This document shows positions 1-10,057 of a stretch of 37,628 nucleotides of DNA, piece after piece. Below the pieces are notes generated by a model. The model searched no databases. It was not told the origin of the DNA and worked only from the letters and a program-made list of their open reading frames with translations. Location: positions 1-37,628 of the IMG/VR virus record IMGVR_UViG_3300009104_000052. One strand, 5' to 3'. The position numbers were made by a program, and so were the translations under genes. Source of the stretch: a virus. How positions within the stretch are numbered: position 1 is the first letter of the stretch; the number at the start of each line of letters is the position of its first letter.

Positions 1-1449
1 AAGATTTCAGAAACAGAACTACAGAAAAGATTAAGAAAGTTAGAAGCTGCCGTTGAAGATCCAGATGATACAGTTGTTCTAACTGATGACCAATATGAGC
101 TTTCAGAAAATGTAGTATATGTTGCTTATGCCTCTGCTCTTAGTAATTTAACAAATGGAACAATACCTAATCAAAGCGATGCTACTGATTTTCAATACTC
201 ACCTTACAATATTGCTGGAAACTTAATGCCATATAGGGGTTACTTTAGTTCTACTTCTATATATCAATCAGGCGATCCAACAGACTATCTTTGGGAGAGT
301 ACAACAGGACTAACTGGATTTGAATCATCTGAAAGATATTACACCACTTCCAGTGGATTTAGAAAGAGCTTAGGAAATCCTACTGAACCGGGAGATGGTG
401 TTACTTGGACAGTAATATCTGCTGGTACTGCTGTACCGGGAACTGCAATATGGCTTGCAGAGAGATATACAGTTAGTGGAATTACTTCTGGCTGGTCTAT
501 TACTTCCGTTGCTGCTTATGTTAATTCTGATTTATTAATTGACAGCTCGGTAACAAGTGCTAAGATAGCTGACAATGCAATTACAACTGCTAAGTTAGTT
601 GACAATGCAATTACAACTACAGAGATATCTGATAATGCAGTAACTACTGCAAAAGTAGCTGCTAATGCAATTACAGCTAATGAGATTGCAGCTAATGCAG
701 TTACAGCTAGTGAGATTGCAGCTAATACAGTTACAGCTAGTGAGATTGCAGCTAATACAGTTACAGCTAGCCAGATTGCTGCAGGAACTATTACAGCCAC
801 TCAAATAGCTACAGGTACTATTACATCAGACCAGATAGCTACTAATAGTATTGTTGCTGGAGATATAAATACTTCAGGATTAGTAGCAGATAGTGTAGCA
901 GCAGAAGATATAACAGGAACAGTAATCTCTGCAAAGACTTTGGCTACTAGCAAGTTTCGCATAAGCAATCAAAATCTCTTTGAGAATAATGATGAGCAAA
1001 CAAAATATTTTCCTTTGGCTTTAGTTGGAGGATTAACTGTTTCTAGTACTGCTGCAGCGAATACTTACCACACAGGCTCTGGAGTTGAATTTTTAGGTCA
1101 AGACCATTTTACTGGTTTTAATGCTAGAGGTATGAATGCTTCTGACAGTGGAACTGCTCTTACTTTCATAGTTACTGCTCAAGGATTAGTAGATGATTAT
1201 ATATCTATTTACTATAGTATATACTCCAGCGGTTCTTATGGAAGTTGGGTTCATATAGCTCAAGTACAAGAACCACAAGGTGATTATGGAACTGCTGCTG
1301 TAGTTGGAACTGTTACACAAACTATGTATCCTGCATCTAAAATAAGATTTGCAGTTAGAGCATGTGATTCTAATGGTAATAAATATGGTGGGGTTAACCA
1401 TAACCCTAACATTACAGGTGGTTTAGTTGTTACAGCATCAAATATGTAG
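1..1449 (+). CDS. Tail fibre/tail tip protein, 5' end outside window
   Basis: The frame is open from base 1, so this is the C-terminal 482 residues of a larger protein; the ATG at 226 is internal. About residues 182-290 are eleven 10-residue repeats of the form xNAVTASEIA, typical of rod-like shafts in phage tail fibres and host-specificity proteins. A Ser/Thr/Gly-rich globular C-terminal domain follows, the usual place for receptor binding. The gene lies at the head of the visible virion-protein operon, just before a small tail-chaperone-like gene. The fibre role is inferred from repeats and position; I do not recognise the C-terminal domain. Confidence 0.75.
   Translation, partial: KISETELQKRLRKLEAAVEDPDDTVVLTDDQYELSENVVYVAYASALSNLTNGTIPNQSDATDFQYSPYNIAGNLMPYRGYFSSTSIYQSGDPTDYLWESTTGLTGFESSERYYTTSSGFRKSLGNPTEPGDGVTWTVISAGTAVPGTAIWLAERYTVSGITSGWSITSVAAYVNSDLLIDSSVTSAKIADNAITTAKLVDNAITTTEISDNAVTTAKVAANAITANEIAANAVTASEIAANTVTASEIAANTVTASQIAAGTITATQIATGTITSDQIATNSIVAGDINTSGLVADSVAAEDITGTVISAKTLATSKFRISNQNLFENNDEQTKYFPLALVGGLTVSSTAAANTYHTGSGVEFLGQDHFTGFNARGMNASDSGTALTFIVTAQGLVDDYISIYYSIYSSGSYGSWVHIAQVQEPQGDYGTAAVVGTVTQTMYPASKIRFAVRACDSNGNKYGGVNHNPNITGGLVVTASNM
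502..890 (+). repeat. In-frame 30-bp repeats coding the tail shaft
   Basis: Roughly eleven consecutive 30-bp units encode 10-residue repeats. Units near 690-780 are almost identical at DNA level (core gcagctaatacagttacagc), which suggests recent expansion by slippage or recombination; outer units have diverged. Unit number may vary between relatives. Confidence 0.8.
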
Positions 1450-1457
1450 GAGAGAAT

Positions 1458-1658
1458 ATGTTACATAAGAGAGCGTTGAATAGAACAGATTGGATGGTTA
1501 GAAGACATAGGGAAGAAGTAGAGTTAGGTGTTACTACTTCTCTTACTGCTGAACAATACCAAGACTTATTAACAACTAGACAAAGTTGGCGTGAGTCAGT
1601 ATCAGGAAATGCAAGTCCAGTTAGTTTGATACAAGAATTAAAAGATGAAATAGGATAA
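1458..1658 (+). CDS. Small tail assembly chaperone-like protein
   Basis: 66 residues, no membrane segment. The pattern RTDWMVRRHREEVELG...TAEQYQDLLTTRQSWRE resembles the short tail-fibre assembly chaperone (APC) type, in which an N-terminal 'R..L..tDW' is followed by an 'R..lR' helix. It starts 9 bp after the tail-fibre stop, with an AGGAGAGAAT ribosome site overlapping the end of that gene. Such chaperones usually sit directly behind the fibre they fold. Family assignment is by motif only. Confidence 0.5.
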   Translation: MLHKRALNRTDWMVRRHREEVELGVTTSLTAEQYQDLLTTRQSWRESVSGNASPVSLIQELKDEIG

Positions 1659-1660
1659 AC

Positions 1661-2095
1661 ATGTACACAATACAAAGAATATTAGGAGAGAATTTACTTC
1701 TCAATTATCAATTTATTAAAACAGAACTAGAAAAAGCACTAGAATACTCCGATGGTGATCGAAATGCACCACAAATTATACTAGATAGTATCTCAAACCC
1801 CCAAATTTACCAAATATGGGCAGTTTTTAAGGATGGTAATAGGGTGGCACTAGGTTCGACAAGAGTCGTCCAATACGCAGGATTTAGAGCTCTGCACATA
1901 ATTACACTGGCTGGTGAAACTGATGGTGATCTATCAGAATGGGCAGCTATTTTTGAAGAAGAAATGAAAGAACAACCTATAGACATGTTAGAGTTAACAG
2001 GTCGTAAAGGATTTGTTAAACAACTAGAGAAAGCAGGTTGGACTGAAAGGTATACAACTATGCGAAAATTAATCAAGGAGACACCGAATGGCTAA
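1661..2095 (+). CDS. gp13-like / GNAT-fold-like virion-operon protein
   Basis: 144 residues with an acetyltransferase-like pattern: a strand 'IWAVFKDGNRVALGSTRVV', a central 'ALHIITLAGETDGDLSEW', then 'IDMLELTGRKGFVKQLEKAG' and a basic C-terminus. Proteins of this size and type precede the internal virion proteins in T7-like phages (T7 gp13 position). The acetyl-CoA loop is not clear, so enzymatic activity is doubtful. It starts 3 bp after the previous gene and overlaps the next by 8 bp. Confidence 0.45.
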   Translation: MYTIQRILGENLLLNYQFIKTELEKALEYSDGDRNAPQIILDSISNPQIYQIWAVFKDGNRVALGSTRVVQYAGFRALHIITLAGETDGDLSEWAAIFEEEMKEQPIDMLELTGRKGFVKQLEKAGWTERYTTMRKLIKETPNG

Positions 2096-2687
2096 TAGTA
2101 CAATGACATCCATAACGCAATACGCATCGCCTTATGCAGCTCAAGCCAAGAAGATATTAGAGGATGCTCAAAACCTGTATGATGCAGGAAGTTTGGGACA
2201 AGTTGCTGGATTTACTGATGCTCAGACACAAGGTCAAGCAGCTGGTTTAGCAGCAGGTCAAGCACAGATAGGTCTTGAAGGTCAGCTTGCAGGTATGGCA
2301 GGTCAAACTGATCTCTCAGGAATGAGACAAGCAGCACAACAAGAAGCCTTGCAAGCTCTGGGACTTAATTCTGCAGCAGCTGGACGAATGGGAGGACTTG
2401 GTGGTTCTCGACAATTTGTTAATCAGCAATCTATAGCAAATGATTTAGCTGGTAAGTTTGGACAAATAGATTTACAAAGACAGCAAATGGATTTTGCCAA
2501 TACTCAAGCAGCACTTCAGGCTCAAGGAACGGGTGCAGGACAAATGGCACAGATTGGTCAGGCACAACAACAGCAAGCACAAAATGTTCTTGATGCTCCT
2601 TATACAGGGCTGACACAACTTGGAGAGATGTTCTCTAATATCGCAGCCAAGCAAACACGAACTGAGTCAGACCAAGGAGGTAAGTAA
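2088..2687 (+). CDS. Internal virion protein, gp14-like (Ala/Gln-rich)
   Basis: 199 residues, close to T7 gp14 (196). It is very rich in Ala, Gln and Gly (repeated AAGQAQIGLEGQLAG-like stretches) and predicted mostly helical. It has the same place as gp14, ahead of the two large core proteins. Role inferred: a small ejection protein that leaves the head with the DNA and helps build the envelope channel. Ribosome site AAGGAGACACCGAATG; its stop overlaps the next ATG by 1 bp (TAATG). Confidence 0.5.
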   Translation: MANSTMTSITQYASPYAAQAKKILEDAQNLYDAGSLGQVAGFTDAQTQGQAAGLAAGQAQIGLEGQLAGMAGQTDLSGMRQAAQQEALQALGLNSAAAGRMGGLGGSRQFVNQQSIANDLAGKFGQIDLQRQQMDFANTQAALQAQGTGAGQMAQIGQAQQQQAQNVLDAPYTGLTQLGEMFSNIAAKQTRTESDQGGK

Positions 2688-3298
2688 TGTTAGGACCTTT
2701 AGGAAATTATGGAATTGCCAAATCTCTTGTACAGACACCGGGATGGAAAGCTTTAGAAGCTGAAGAAAACGAAATGCTTCCGGGAGGAGGAGGCGGTGGT
2801 GGTTTTGGTATGAGATTTGGAGGTGGTTCACAACCTTATAACGATATGGAACGAACTATTCTTGCTCATAATTACCCCGGTGGTTATAAAGTTGCTACTG
2901 ACCAATATGCTGCTAAATATTCAGATCAATTAAATGAATGGGCTTTAGCAGAATTGAAATATAAGAAACCTCAAGGTCCAGCAGGTGGTGGAACGTGGGA
3001 AGAAGAATTTGCTAGACAAGCTGCTGCAAGAGAAAATTATTATGAAACAGGTGATTTGTGGGGAGTGCCGAAAGCTGTACAGAAAAAAATAACAGCAAAA
3101 CCAAGTGGCTTAGATAAATTAAAAAAGACTGCAAAACCTACTTATAAAGTAAGAGATGATTATAGTACTGGCTGGGTTAAACCAGTAACTAAGAAAGCTA
3201 AAACAGTTTGGGGGGTTAGTCCGGGAGCAGGTAATTCTCGTAGAATAACAGGACCATCTCAATCATCAGTATATAGAAATATCGGGAGGTTTAGATAA
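2687..3298 (+). CDS. Gly-rich virion-operon protein of unknown function
   Basis: 203 residues. Residues about 31-48 are a Gly tract (PGGGGGGGFGMRFGGGSQP) and the C-terminal half is Lys-rich and basic (KKITAKPSGLDKLKKTAKP). No domain recognised. It overlaps both neighbours by 1 bp, so it belongs to the virion operon and is probably a minor structural or DNA-contacting protein. That role is inference from place and charge. Confidence 0.6.
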   Translation: MLGPLGNYGIAKSLVQTPGWKALEAEENEMLPGGGGGGGFGMRFGGGSQPYNDMERTILAHNYPGGYKVATDQYAAKYSDQLNEWALAELKYKKPQGPAGGGTWEEEFARQAAARENYYETGDLWGVPKAVQKKITAKPSGLDKLKKTAKPTYKVRDDYSTGWVKPVTKKAKTVWGVSPGAGNSRRITGPSQSSVYRNIGRFR

Positions 3299-3807
3299 TG
3301 GCAAATGTTTACGCACCGTTATATAATAGCGTACAAGCAAGAGGCAGACTATCTCCTTTAGGAGCACCGGGTGCTGTAAGACCTTATGAAAAGAAAAAAG
3401 CTCTTGGAGACAAGATGGCTGGAGCTTTAGGTGATATGATAGACCAAGCAGGCGAAAGCAAGAAGGCTATGAAGAAAGAACAAATAGCTCAGCTTGAAAT
3501 GGAAATGAAAGAGATGAACAAGCTTTTTGAAGGTGGTGAATTTAGAACCTTTGAAGGAGCTGATCCAATGCAACAAGCAGAGAAATGGTTTTGGCATGAA
3601 GACTATCGAGGAGATAGAACCTTTACTCCAGACATAAGTTTTATAGATAGATTCTTTGCAATTAAAGGACAGCTTGGTCAACTTAAAGGGCAGACACAAT
3701 ACAAAGATAGAGAACCATCTGCCTTTGATTTTAAATTTACAGAAACTGCTAAGCCTTCAAGCAATGGTATCTTTGGTAATGCTTTTAGACAAATAATGGG
3801 AATATAG
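3298..3807 (+). CDS. Virion-operon protein with a coiled coil, unknown
   Basis: 169 residues. About residues 28-80 form a charged helix with coiled-coil character (ESKKAMKKEQIAQLEMEMKE). The rest is hydrophilic, with a conserved-looking aromatic patch (EKWFWHEDYRGDRTF). No membrane segment or known domain. It sits tightly between two virion-operon genes; likely a minor virion or scaffold component. Confidence 0.6.
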   Translation: MANVYAPLYNSVQARGRLSPLGAPGAVRPYEKKKALGDKMAGALGDMIDQAGESKKAMKKEQIAQLEMEMKEMNKLFEGGEFRTFEGADPMQQAEKWFWHEDYRGDRTFTPDISFIDRFFAIKGQLGQLKGQTQYKDREPSAFDFKFTETAKPSSNGIFGNAFRQIMGI

Positions 3808-3816
3808 GAGACAGGA

Positions 3817-5946
3817 ATGGCAGAACTAACATGGGATGAGAAAATGGCTTTATCTAGAGCCAGACATGCCGAAAACATGTATCAGAATAGAGCTACGCAT
3901 TACCAAGGTAGAAAAGTTGCAGACCCTGCTCCTAGTGGCGGACCAAGAAGGCAATCTAATAAACCAAAAGATGATTCATCTAATAAAGCCAAACGAGTAA
4001 TATCACAAGTCTTTGATTTGCATGGTATAACAGAAACCGAAATAAATACAGATCCAAATGGTATAGTAACAAAGAAAGAAATAAAAACACCATCATCTGT
4101 TTTTGATGATTATCGTAATGAAGAAGGTGAACCTTTTTACTCTGAAGCTCGTGAATCTGCTCGTTCTTCTATTGCTACTCCACCAGCTGCAGCCTTTAAT
4201 CCAGAAGATCCACCAGCTGAAGCCTTTGGAGATGGTCCAAATGATTTATCTCCACATTTTTCTTTTATAGAAGGAAGATATTTAACAAATGCTGAATTTT
4301 ATGGTACTCCAGCTGACCACTGGGAGTCTACTCCTATTAATAAAGAAGTTGTTTACAATGAGGAAACACAAGAATTTGAAGTACAGTCAGAGCCTGACCC
4401 AGTTGTAAATGATACTGGTTTAGTATGGCTATCTGATAATGATATATATCTTGCTCAGGACAAGATAAGACAGGATTATGACGAAAGAGATTTAATGGAT
4501 ATCAGGAATCACCATCCAGATTTATTTGTAGAAATGATGAACGAAGGTGGTTTTGAAAGCAGACCAGACCCTCATCCACATGCAGGAGAAGGCTTCATAG
4601 AAAATGAAGAAGGAGAGATAGTTCCTGATACAAGTGAACTGAAAAAAAATCTTGATGACATTCCTTGGGCAGAAAATAAAGGTCTTGTATTAGATTCTAT
4701 TAAGACGCTTCAAGAAGAAGACCCTTCTGGTGAAGCAATTAAAACTATCAATAATTTTGCTGAATGGGCTGATGAGGTTTCTGATGAGGAGTCTCAGGCA
4801 GCAGCCGAAGCATATCTAGAAGATCTAGCAAACCAACCTACAGTTAATGATAGGTTTAAAAAAGCTATGGCAATTGCTTTTGCTGCAATGTTATTTGGTG
4901 ATGACTTTAGTACAGCTATGAACACAGGATTCGGTGTAGTTGCTGATGATTACGATGAAGAGAAATTAGAAGCACAAACTATTGCTGAAGCTGAGGCTGA
5001 GCTAGCCAAGAAAATAGCTGAAGAAGAAAGAGCTTGGATACGTGGTAATTTAAATTCAGAGAGAGACTTCAGAGAAGCAGCTGCTCTTCAATTAATGAAA
5101 GATAAAGTTGCTGCAGAGAAAGCTGCTAAAGAAGACAATCAGAAAAGGTTGAATAAGAATGTTGAACTTGGTGACAAAGCTTTGAAAGACTTATTTGAAA
5201 TGAATAAGGGACATGAGAATTTTCATAATCTGTCAAACAAAAGTGTACAAACTCAAATGGCAGGATTGCGAGAGAAGATTGAGGATTTTGCTCCTGAAGG
5301 ATTTGTATTAGACTTTAGAGATGCTACACAAATGCATGCTATTGGTACTGTTTTGAAGAAGTTTGTATCAGAGCAATTGCATTTTCAAGATGGAACAGCT
5401 CCAGATCTTGCTACATATGCAGAAGAAATATTTACTAAGATTGAGTTGGAACAATATACAAATATAAATCCAGATTTAATTGCACCTAGCAGAGCTTATT
5501 TACAAAATGAAAGAAAAGTTAATATGGATAAGCTTGACAAATCTGAATGGCATGGCTTGCAATATGGAACAAAAGAAACAGTTAGGCTTGGTGAATTAAT
5601 ACAACAAATTGCAGGAATTAGTGATGGAAAAACCTCTATAGGAGAGCAGACAGCAACTCATCTTCTTTATAAAGACTACTTAATGTTTAAAGCTAATAGA
5701 CCAAAGAGCTTTGAAGAGATGGCTGAGATTGCAGACAATAAAGGAGTCGGTCACTTTACACAATTTGTAAATGTTGTTCTAGGAGATATGTTAAAAGATG
5801 GACATATTGATGGATATGGCATGAACTTTGATCCTGCTTATCAGGCTATAAAAAGAAGTGACTATACATCTGATGAAGACTTTAGGAAAGCACAAGACAA
5901 CTATATAATAAAATATATTAAAGACCACCCACTTGACTTTCAATAA
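3817..5946 (+). CDS. Large internal virion protein, gp15-like
   Basis: 709 residues, close to T7 gp15 (747), and placed directly before the largest ejection protein as gp15 is before gp16. The N-terminal third is acidic and Pro-rich. About residues 345-375 form a hydrophobic segment (AMAIAFAAMLFGDD) and 385-455 a long Ala/Glu/Lys coiled coil. The C-terminal third is mixed alpha. Homology to gp15 is not visible in sequence; the call rests on length and order. Ribosome site TAGGAGACAGGAATG. Confidence 0.5.
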   Translation: MAELTWDEKMALSRARHAENMYQNRATHYQGRKVADPAPSGGPRRQSNKPKDDSSNKAKRVISQVFDLHGITETEINTDPNGIVTKKEIKTPSSVFDDYRNEEGEPFYSEARESARSSIATPPAAAFNPEDPPAEAFGDGPNDLSPHFSFIEGRYLTNAEFYGTPADHWESTPINKEVVYNEETQEFEVQSEPDPVVNDTGLVWLSDNDIYLAQDKIRQDYDERDLMDIRNHHPDLFVEMMNEGGFESRPDPHPHAGEGFIENEEGEIVPDTSELKKNLDDIPWAENKGLVLDSIKTLQEEDPSGEAIKTINNFAEWADEVSDEESQAAAEAYLEDLANQPTVNDRFKKAMAIAFAAMLFGDDFSTAMNTGFGVVADDYDEEKLEAQTIAEAEAELAKKIAEEERAWIRGNLNSERDFREAAALQLMKDKVAAEKAAKEDNQKRLNKNVELGDKALKDLFEMNKGHENFHNLSNKSVQTQMAGLREKIEDFAPEGFVLDFRDATQMHAIGTVLKKFVSEQLHFQDGTAPDLATYAEEIFTKIELEQYTNINPDLIAPSRAYLQNERKVNMDKLDKSEWHGLQYGTKETVRLGELIQQIAGISDGKTSIGEQTATHLLYKDYLMFKANRPKSFEEMAEIADNKGVGHFTQFVNVVLGDMLKDGHIDGYGMNFDPAYQAIKRSDYTSDEDFRKAQDNYIIKYIKDHPLDFQ

Positions 5947-5961
5947 TTAGAAGAGGGCTTT

Positions 5962-8900
5962 ATGGCTACAGATAGCGATATTAAAAAAAGAATGCAAAGT
6001 ATACTTTCTTTGCTACCAGAAATTCGCACTATAGATGCAGATACAGTTGCAGATGCAGAAGGCTCTATTCGTTTTGAAGGATTGAATGCTCCTGAAGTAC
6101 AACACATTACTCCTGATGGATTAAAGAGAGCTGGTTGGGGCGGTGAGTTTTATAAAGACCTTTATGAACAACTATGGACTGAAGGTGGATTCACCACTCC
6201 TTATCGTTCTGGTGAGAAAGGTTATTGGGATCGTGACTTAGGCGGTATGGAAAACGAACAAGGAAGAAGCTTTGCTAACAAGGCTGTCTATGAGGGCGTT
6301 GCCACACCTACGAATGCTGAACAACAGGAGCTTTATGATATAGGTGTTTTTCAAAGAGCATTTAAAAATGATGTTTCTGGAGATGTAGATAATGACATAT
6401 GGGCTCAAGCCAGAGATAAGATTATTGATTACAAAAAGAAAACATTTGTTGGTATTAAAGAAAAAGCGATAGATGAAAAACAACTAAGAGAATATAAAGA
6501 TTTTTATGGTGAATCTTTTAGTCCTTTCTTTGGTCATGATGTCAGGTTCAGAGATTATAGTAGAACTATAGACAATGAAGCACGAGCAGACTATGGTCCG
6601 GGCTGGTCGCAAGGCTGGCAGATGATGAAAGAGAATATGAACAATGCTATTTCATGGGCTGGAGATGTAGGAGGAAGCGAAAAGATTTTTGATGTTGGTC
6701 AGGTAAGAGCCGCTGAATCTAGATATAGATTAGCTGACATGCCTCTGATTAAAAATGATTTTACAAAAGTAAAAAACCTTGGCGATCTTGTTGACTGGGC
6801 ACAAACTTCGGCTGGTGTTTCTATGCCATGGATACTTGGAATGGTAAGTTCAGCTATCGCTGGCACTCTTCTATTGGCATCAACTCCAATTACTGGACCT
6901 ATAGGAGCCGTCTTTGGGACAGCTTTAGTTTGGCAAGTCCCAATGTTCTGGCAGTATGCTGGAGAAGCATACGGAAATATGGAAGGTGGCATGGACCAAA
7001 GAAACGCTGGTCTTGCTTTTGCTGGCGGAGTAGGAATGACTGCACTTGATAGACTTGGACTAAAGGGACTAATGTCTGTTGGACAAACATTAAAGAAAGA
7101 TGCTTTAGAAGAGATGGCTCAACTATATGCTAAGAAAAATAATGTAACTATAGAAGTTGCTAGAAAAAAAGTGACAGATACAACTGGCAATATAACTATG
7201 GGGGCTATAGCAGACTTATCTCAAATTGCTTCACTGCAAATGAGTAAAGCAACTCTTGCAAAACAAACAGGCAAAGGATTTTTATTAGGTGCTGGTATAG
7301 AAAGTGTAACTGAGATTGGACAAGAAAGTATTGGTTACTTAGCTGGTATTTATGGTACAGATGAAGACATCAGACCTCGATATAATCATGATGAATACAT
7401 GAGGCTTATGGCTAATGCTGCAGCAGGTGGTTTTATGCTTGGTGGTGCAATTAGAGGAACATCAACTGTTACTAGTGAAGTAGGATCGTTTAAAAGTTTA
7501 CAAAGAAAATTAAGAAATGATGCACAGATAGCTGATAACTGGATGGCTGGAAATGTAGAAGACAACTTTGATGAAATGGTTGGCAATACTGACCCTATAA
7601 GAGTAGATACTAGACAGCAACGTAAGTTGAATGAAGTCAATACTGAGATGGATGAAGAGTATGAGAAGGGAGACATTGCAGATAAATCTAAATGGAGAGG
7701 TGGACTTAAATCTATTTATCAAACAATAAAAGAGTTTCCTAAAAGATTTACACAGTCTGGTCCTAAGTATTGGGAAAATAAAGTACTCAATAGTAAACTA
7801 ATTTCTGAGAAAGGCAAGAGAGCTTTTCTAATTGCACAAACTTTAGTCGGTGGTGGAAAGCTTTCTGCTATGGAAGGCGTAGATATATTTGAGCAGAAAA
7901 GAATATTACAAGCTGGTTTAATGGCAGAAACAAGAATGTTTCGAGATAGACTTTATCACCTGCTTGGTGTTGGAGTACAAGTATCAGACCGTTTATATAC
8001 TGGAAGGACAAGACAAGAGGCAAATGAATTTTTTGTTGAGTATCTAAATGAAAGAGCTTCTGGTAAAAGTGTTGATGAAGTAAGTGCTAAGTTTAAACCT
8101 TATGCTAAAGAGCTTGAGAACCTAAGACAAGATATAGGTGGTCAAGATACAGATAGTAATGGTATAACTGATAGGCTTTATGATGCAGTTTCAGGTCTTC
8201 TTCAAGGGACTGGTCCAAAGAAACTACCACAATGGTTTCAAAATAGTAGACGCTTAAAGAAAGACGAAGTTCTTAATAATAAAGATGAGTTTTTGCAAAC
8301 TCTAAGAGACAATGGTTGGAGTGAGCAAGAAGCAAAAGATTTTTATGACATGATTGAGAATGGTCCAGCAGGATATGATGTAAGTCAAGTTGCACAGTTA
8401 GGTTTTATGAACTTTCCATCAAGGTCTTTGAAAACAACTAAAGGAATTCTTGAAAAAACTTTTGGTAGTGATTCAAAGTTCTTAGAGAATGACCCGTTCC
8501 AAAGACTAATGGAAAATATTCAAGAGCAAGTTAACTATGCAGTTGATAGAAGATATCTTGGTAAAAATGGAACCAAGTTTAATCAATTATTAAAAATAAT
8601 TAAAGATGAAATGGGTGATGATTGGGATCCACGCATTGCTTCTCAGTTTAGAGATTATGTTGCAGCTAGTCGTGGTGACTATCGTAGATTAAGTAGCAAA
8701 AGAATGGAAAGAATGATAGGTCATATTACATTCTTTAATACTTTTGGTCATCTTGATTTGTCAGCTTTAGCTTCAGCACCAGAGGCAGCAATTGTTCTGC
8801 TTGGAGCTACCCAAGACAAAAAGATAATGCCTCTTATTGAGAAAGGTGTGACTGAAATGTCTTATAAACTTAGGATGGAGGCTGCAAACAACTGGTCATA

Positions 8901-10044
8901 TATTAATCCTAAGTCAGGTGTAACTCGTGAACAGTATCTTAGAAATCTCACAGATTTCTATAGGTATGGTTATGACACTGGTGCTCACGGTGCAATTGGT
9001 CAGGTAGGTATTGATGAAGCTGTATATAAAACATCTAAGATTAAAGAAGCAGTAATGAAAGCATTCTTTACTGTTAATCTTTTGAAAGTTTATACAGATG
9101 CTACAAGAGTAGCTCGTCTTGCTCTAGCCAATGATGCAATCTTTGGTGACTTAGAAATAATTGCAATGTTTCCTCCCGGTCATGATAGTAGAAGCACTGG
9201 TTTATTCGTAGATGCTTTTGAAAGAATGAGAGAGCTTAACATTGATCCTGATACAGCTGCTTTTGATTATTCTGTTATGGTTAAATTAGCTAAAGACCAT
9301 CTTGGACGAGGTGCAAGCACTGAAGCTATATACGAAGAGATGATTAAAAGAAATCCTAAGTTCATGAGAACAATGGACATTGCTAGAATGAGCTGGGTAG
9401 ATAATGCTATTGCTCATCCAACAGCAATGAACCGACCTGTTTGGTATTCTAATCCAGCGTATAGAGTCTTTACTCAATACAATGGTTTCATGTCCGTCTT
9501 TACTGCACATCTTCTTCCTAAAATCTGGAGAAGAATTAAAGGTGCAGATCCGTCTGCTAAATATAATGCAGTTGCAGTTGCAGTTTCAATGTTAGCATTA
9601 GGATTCTTAAGCCAAATGCTTAAAGATGAATGGAGGTATGATGGTGCTCCGGGTTGGATAACTCCTAAAGGATATATCCAACGTGGTATTACTTCATCAG
9701 GACTTATTGGTACACCTGAAAAACTTTTAGCAGCTGTCAGTCCCTTATATGATATGAGTAAGAGATGGAATGAAAGCAGAATGGATAACATTCTTAAGAG
9801 AACAGGTCATGGTATTGAAGATTTACTTGGTCCAACTTGGGCTCATGGTGAACAACTATCTAAAATCTTTTTCAATTATCTATCAGGTAATGAAGAGATG
9901 GCAAAGCTTTATTTATCAAAAGAGATTCCTTTTTGGGGTAAGTTAAGAGCTGCCAAAGAATATAATCTTGGATCGAATAGAAAAGGAATTGAATTAAAAG
10001 ATGCATTGAGAAACTCAATGCCGTCTATTACATTTCCATTATAG
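5962..10044 (+). CDS. DNA ejection protein, gp16-like, with SNase-like N-terminus
   Basis: 1360 residues; T7 gp16 has 1318. The N-terminus does not look like the gp16 transglycosylase. Instead residues 24-112 match the staphylococcal-nuclease pattern: IDADTV (D27), SIRFEGLNAPE (R37, N42, E45), and a later QGRSFANKAVYEG (R102). Residues about 275-330 contain two hydrophobic helices (PWILGMVSSAIAGTLLLAS; GAVFGTALVWQVPMFW), and another lies near 1210. The C-terminal region has the 'NPAYRVFTQYNGFMSVF' segment that I associate with large phage ejection proteins. Inferred role: released from the head during infection to form the DNA path across the envelope, with a possible nuclease or DNA-binding head. 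Confidence 0.65.
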   Translation: MATDSDIKKRMQSILSLLPEIRTIDADTVADAEGSIRFEGLNAPEVQHITPDGLKRAGWGGEFYKDLYEQLWTEGGFTTPYRSGEKGYWDRDLGGMENEQGRSFANKAVYEGVATPTNAEQQELYDIGVFQRAFKNDVSGDVDNDIWAQARDKIIDYKKKTFVGIKEKAIDEKQLREYKDFYGESFSPFFGHDVRFRDYSRTIDNEARADYGPGWSQGWQMMKENMNNAISWAGDVGGSEKIFDVGQVRAAESRYRLADMPLIKNDFTKVKNLGDLVDWAQTSAGVSMPWILGMVSSAIAGTLLLASTPITGPIGAVFGTALVWQVPMFWQYAGEAYGNMEGGMDQRNAGLAFAGGVGMTALDRLGLKGLMSVGQTLKKDALEEMAQLYAKKNNVTIEVARKKVTDTTGNITMGAIADLSQIASLQMSKATLAKQTGKGFLLGAGIESVTEIGQESIGYLAGIYGTDEDIRPRYNHDEYMRLMANAAAGGFMLGGAIRGTSTVTSEVGSFKSLQRKLRNDAQIADNWMAGNVEDNFDEMVGNTDPIRVDTRQQRKLNEVNTEMDEEYEKGDIADKSKWRGGLKSIYQTIKEFPKRFTQSGPKYWENKVLNSKLISEKGKRAFLIAQTLVGGGKLSAMEGVDIFEQKRILQAGLMAETRMFRDRLYHLLGVGVQVSDRLYTGRTRQEANEFFVEYLNERASGKSVDEVSAKFKPYAKELENLRQDIGGQDTDSNGITDRLYDAVSGLLQGTGPKKLPQWFQNSRRLKKDEVLNNKDEFLQTLRDNGWSEQEAKDFYDMIENGPAGYDVSQVAQLGFMNFPSRSLKTTKGILEKTFGSDSKFLENDPFQRLMENIQEQVNYAVDRRYLGKNGTKFNQLLKIIKDEMGDDWDPRIASQFRDYVAASRGDYRRLSSKRMERMIGHITFFNTFGHLDLSALASAPEAAIVLLGATQDKKIMPLIEKGVTEMSYKLRMEAANNWSYINPKSGVTREQYLRNLTDFYRYGYDTGAHGAIGQVGIDEAVYKTSKIKEAVMKAFFTVNLLKVYTDATRVARLALANDAIFGDLEIIAMFPPGHDSRSTGLFVDAFERMRELNIDPDTAAFDYSVMVKLAKDHLGRGASTEAIYEEMIKRNPKFMRTMDIARMSWVDNAIAHPTAMNRPVWYSNPAYRVFTQYNGFMSVFTAHLLPKIWRRIKGADPSAKYNAVAVAVSMLALGFLSQMLKDEWRYDGAPGWITPKGYIQRGITSSGLIGTPEKLLAAVSPLYDMSKRWNESRMDNILKRTGHGIEDLLGPTWAHGEQLSKIFFNYLSGNEEMAKLYLSKEIPFWGKLRAAKEYNLGSNRKGIELKDALRNSMPSITFPL

Positions 10045-10057
10045 AAAGGAGTTATAA

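Noticed and set aside
516-804. Leftward Ala/Val- and Cys/Ser-rich open frames
   Set aside because: Shadows of the 30-bp repeats in the tail gene.
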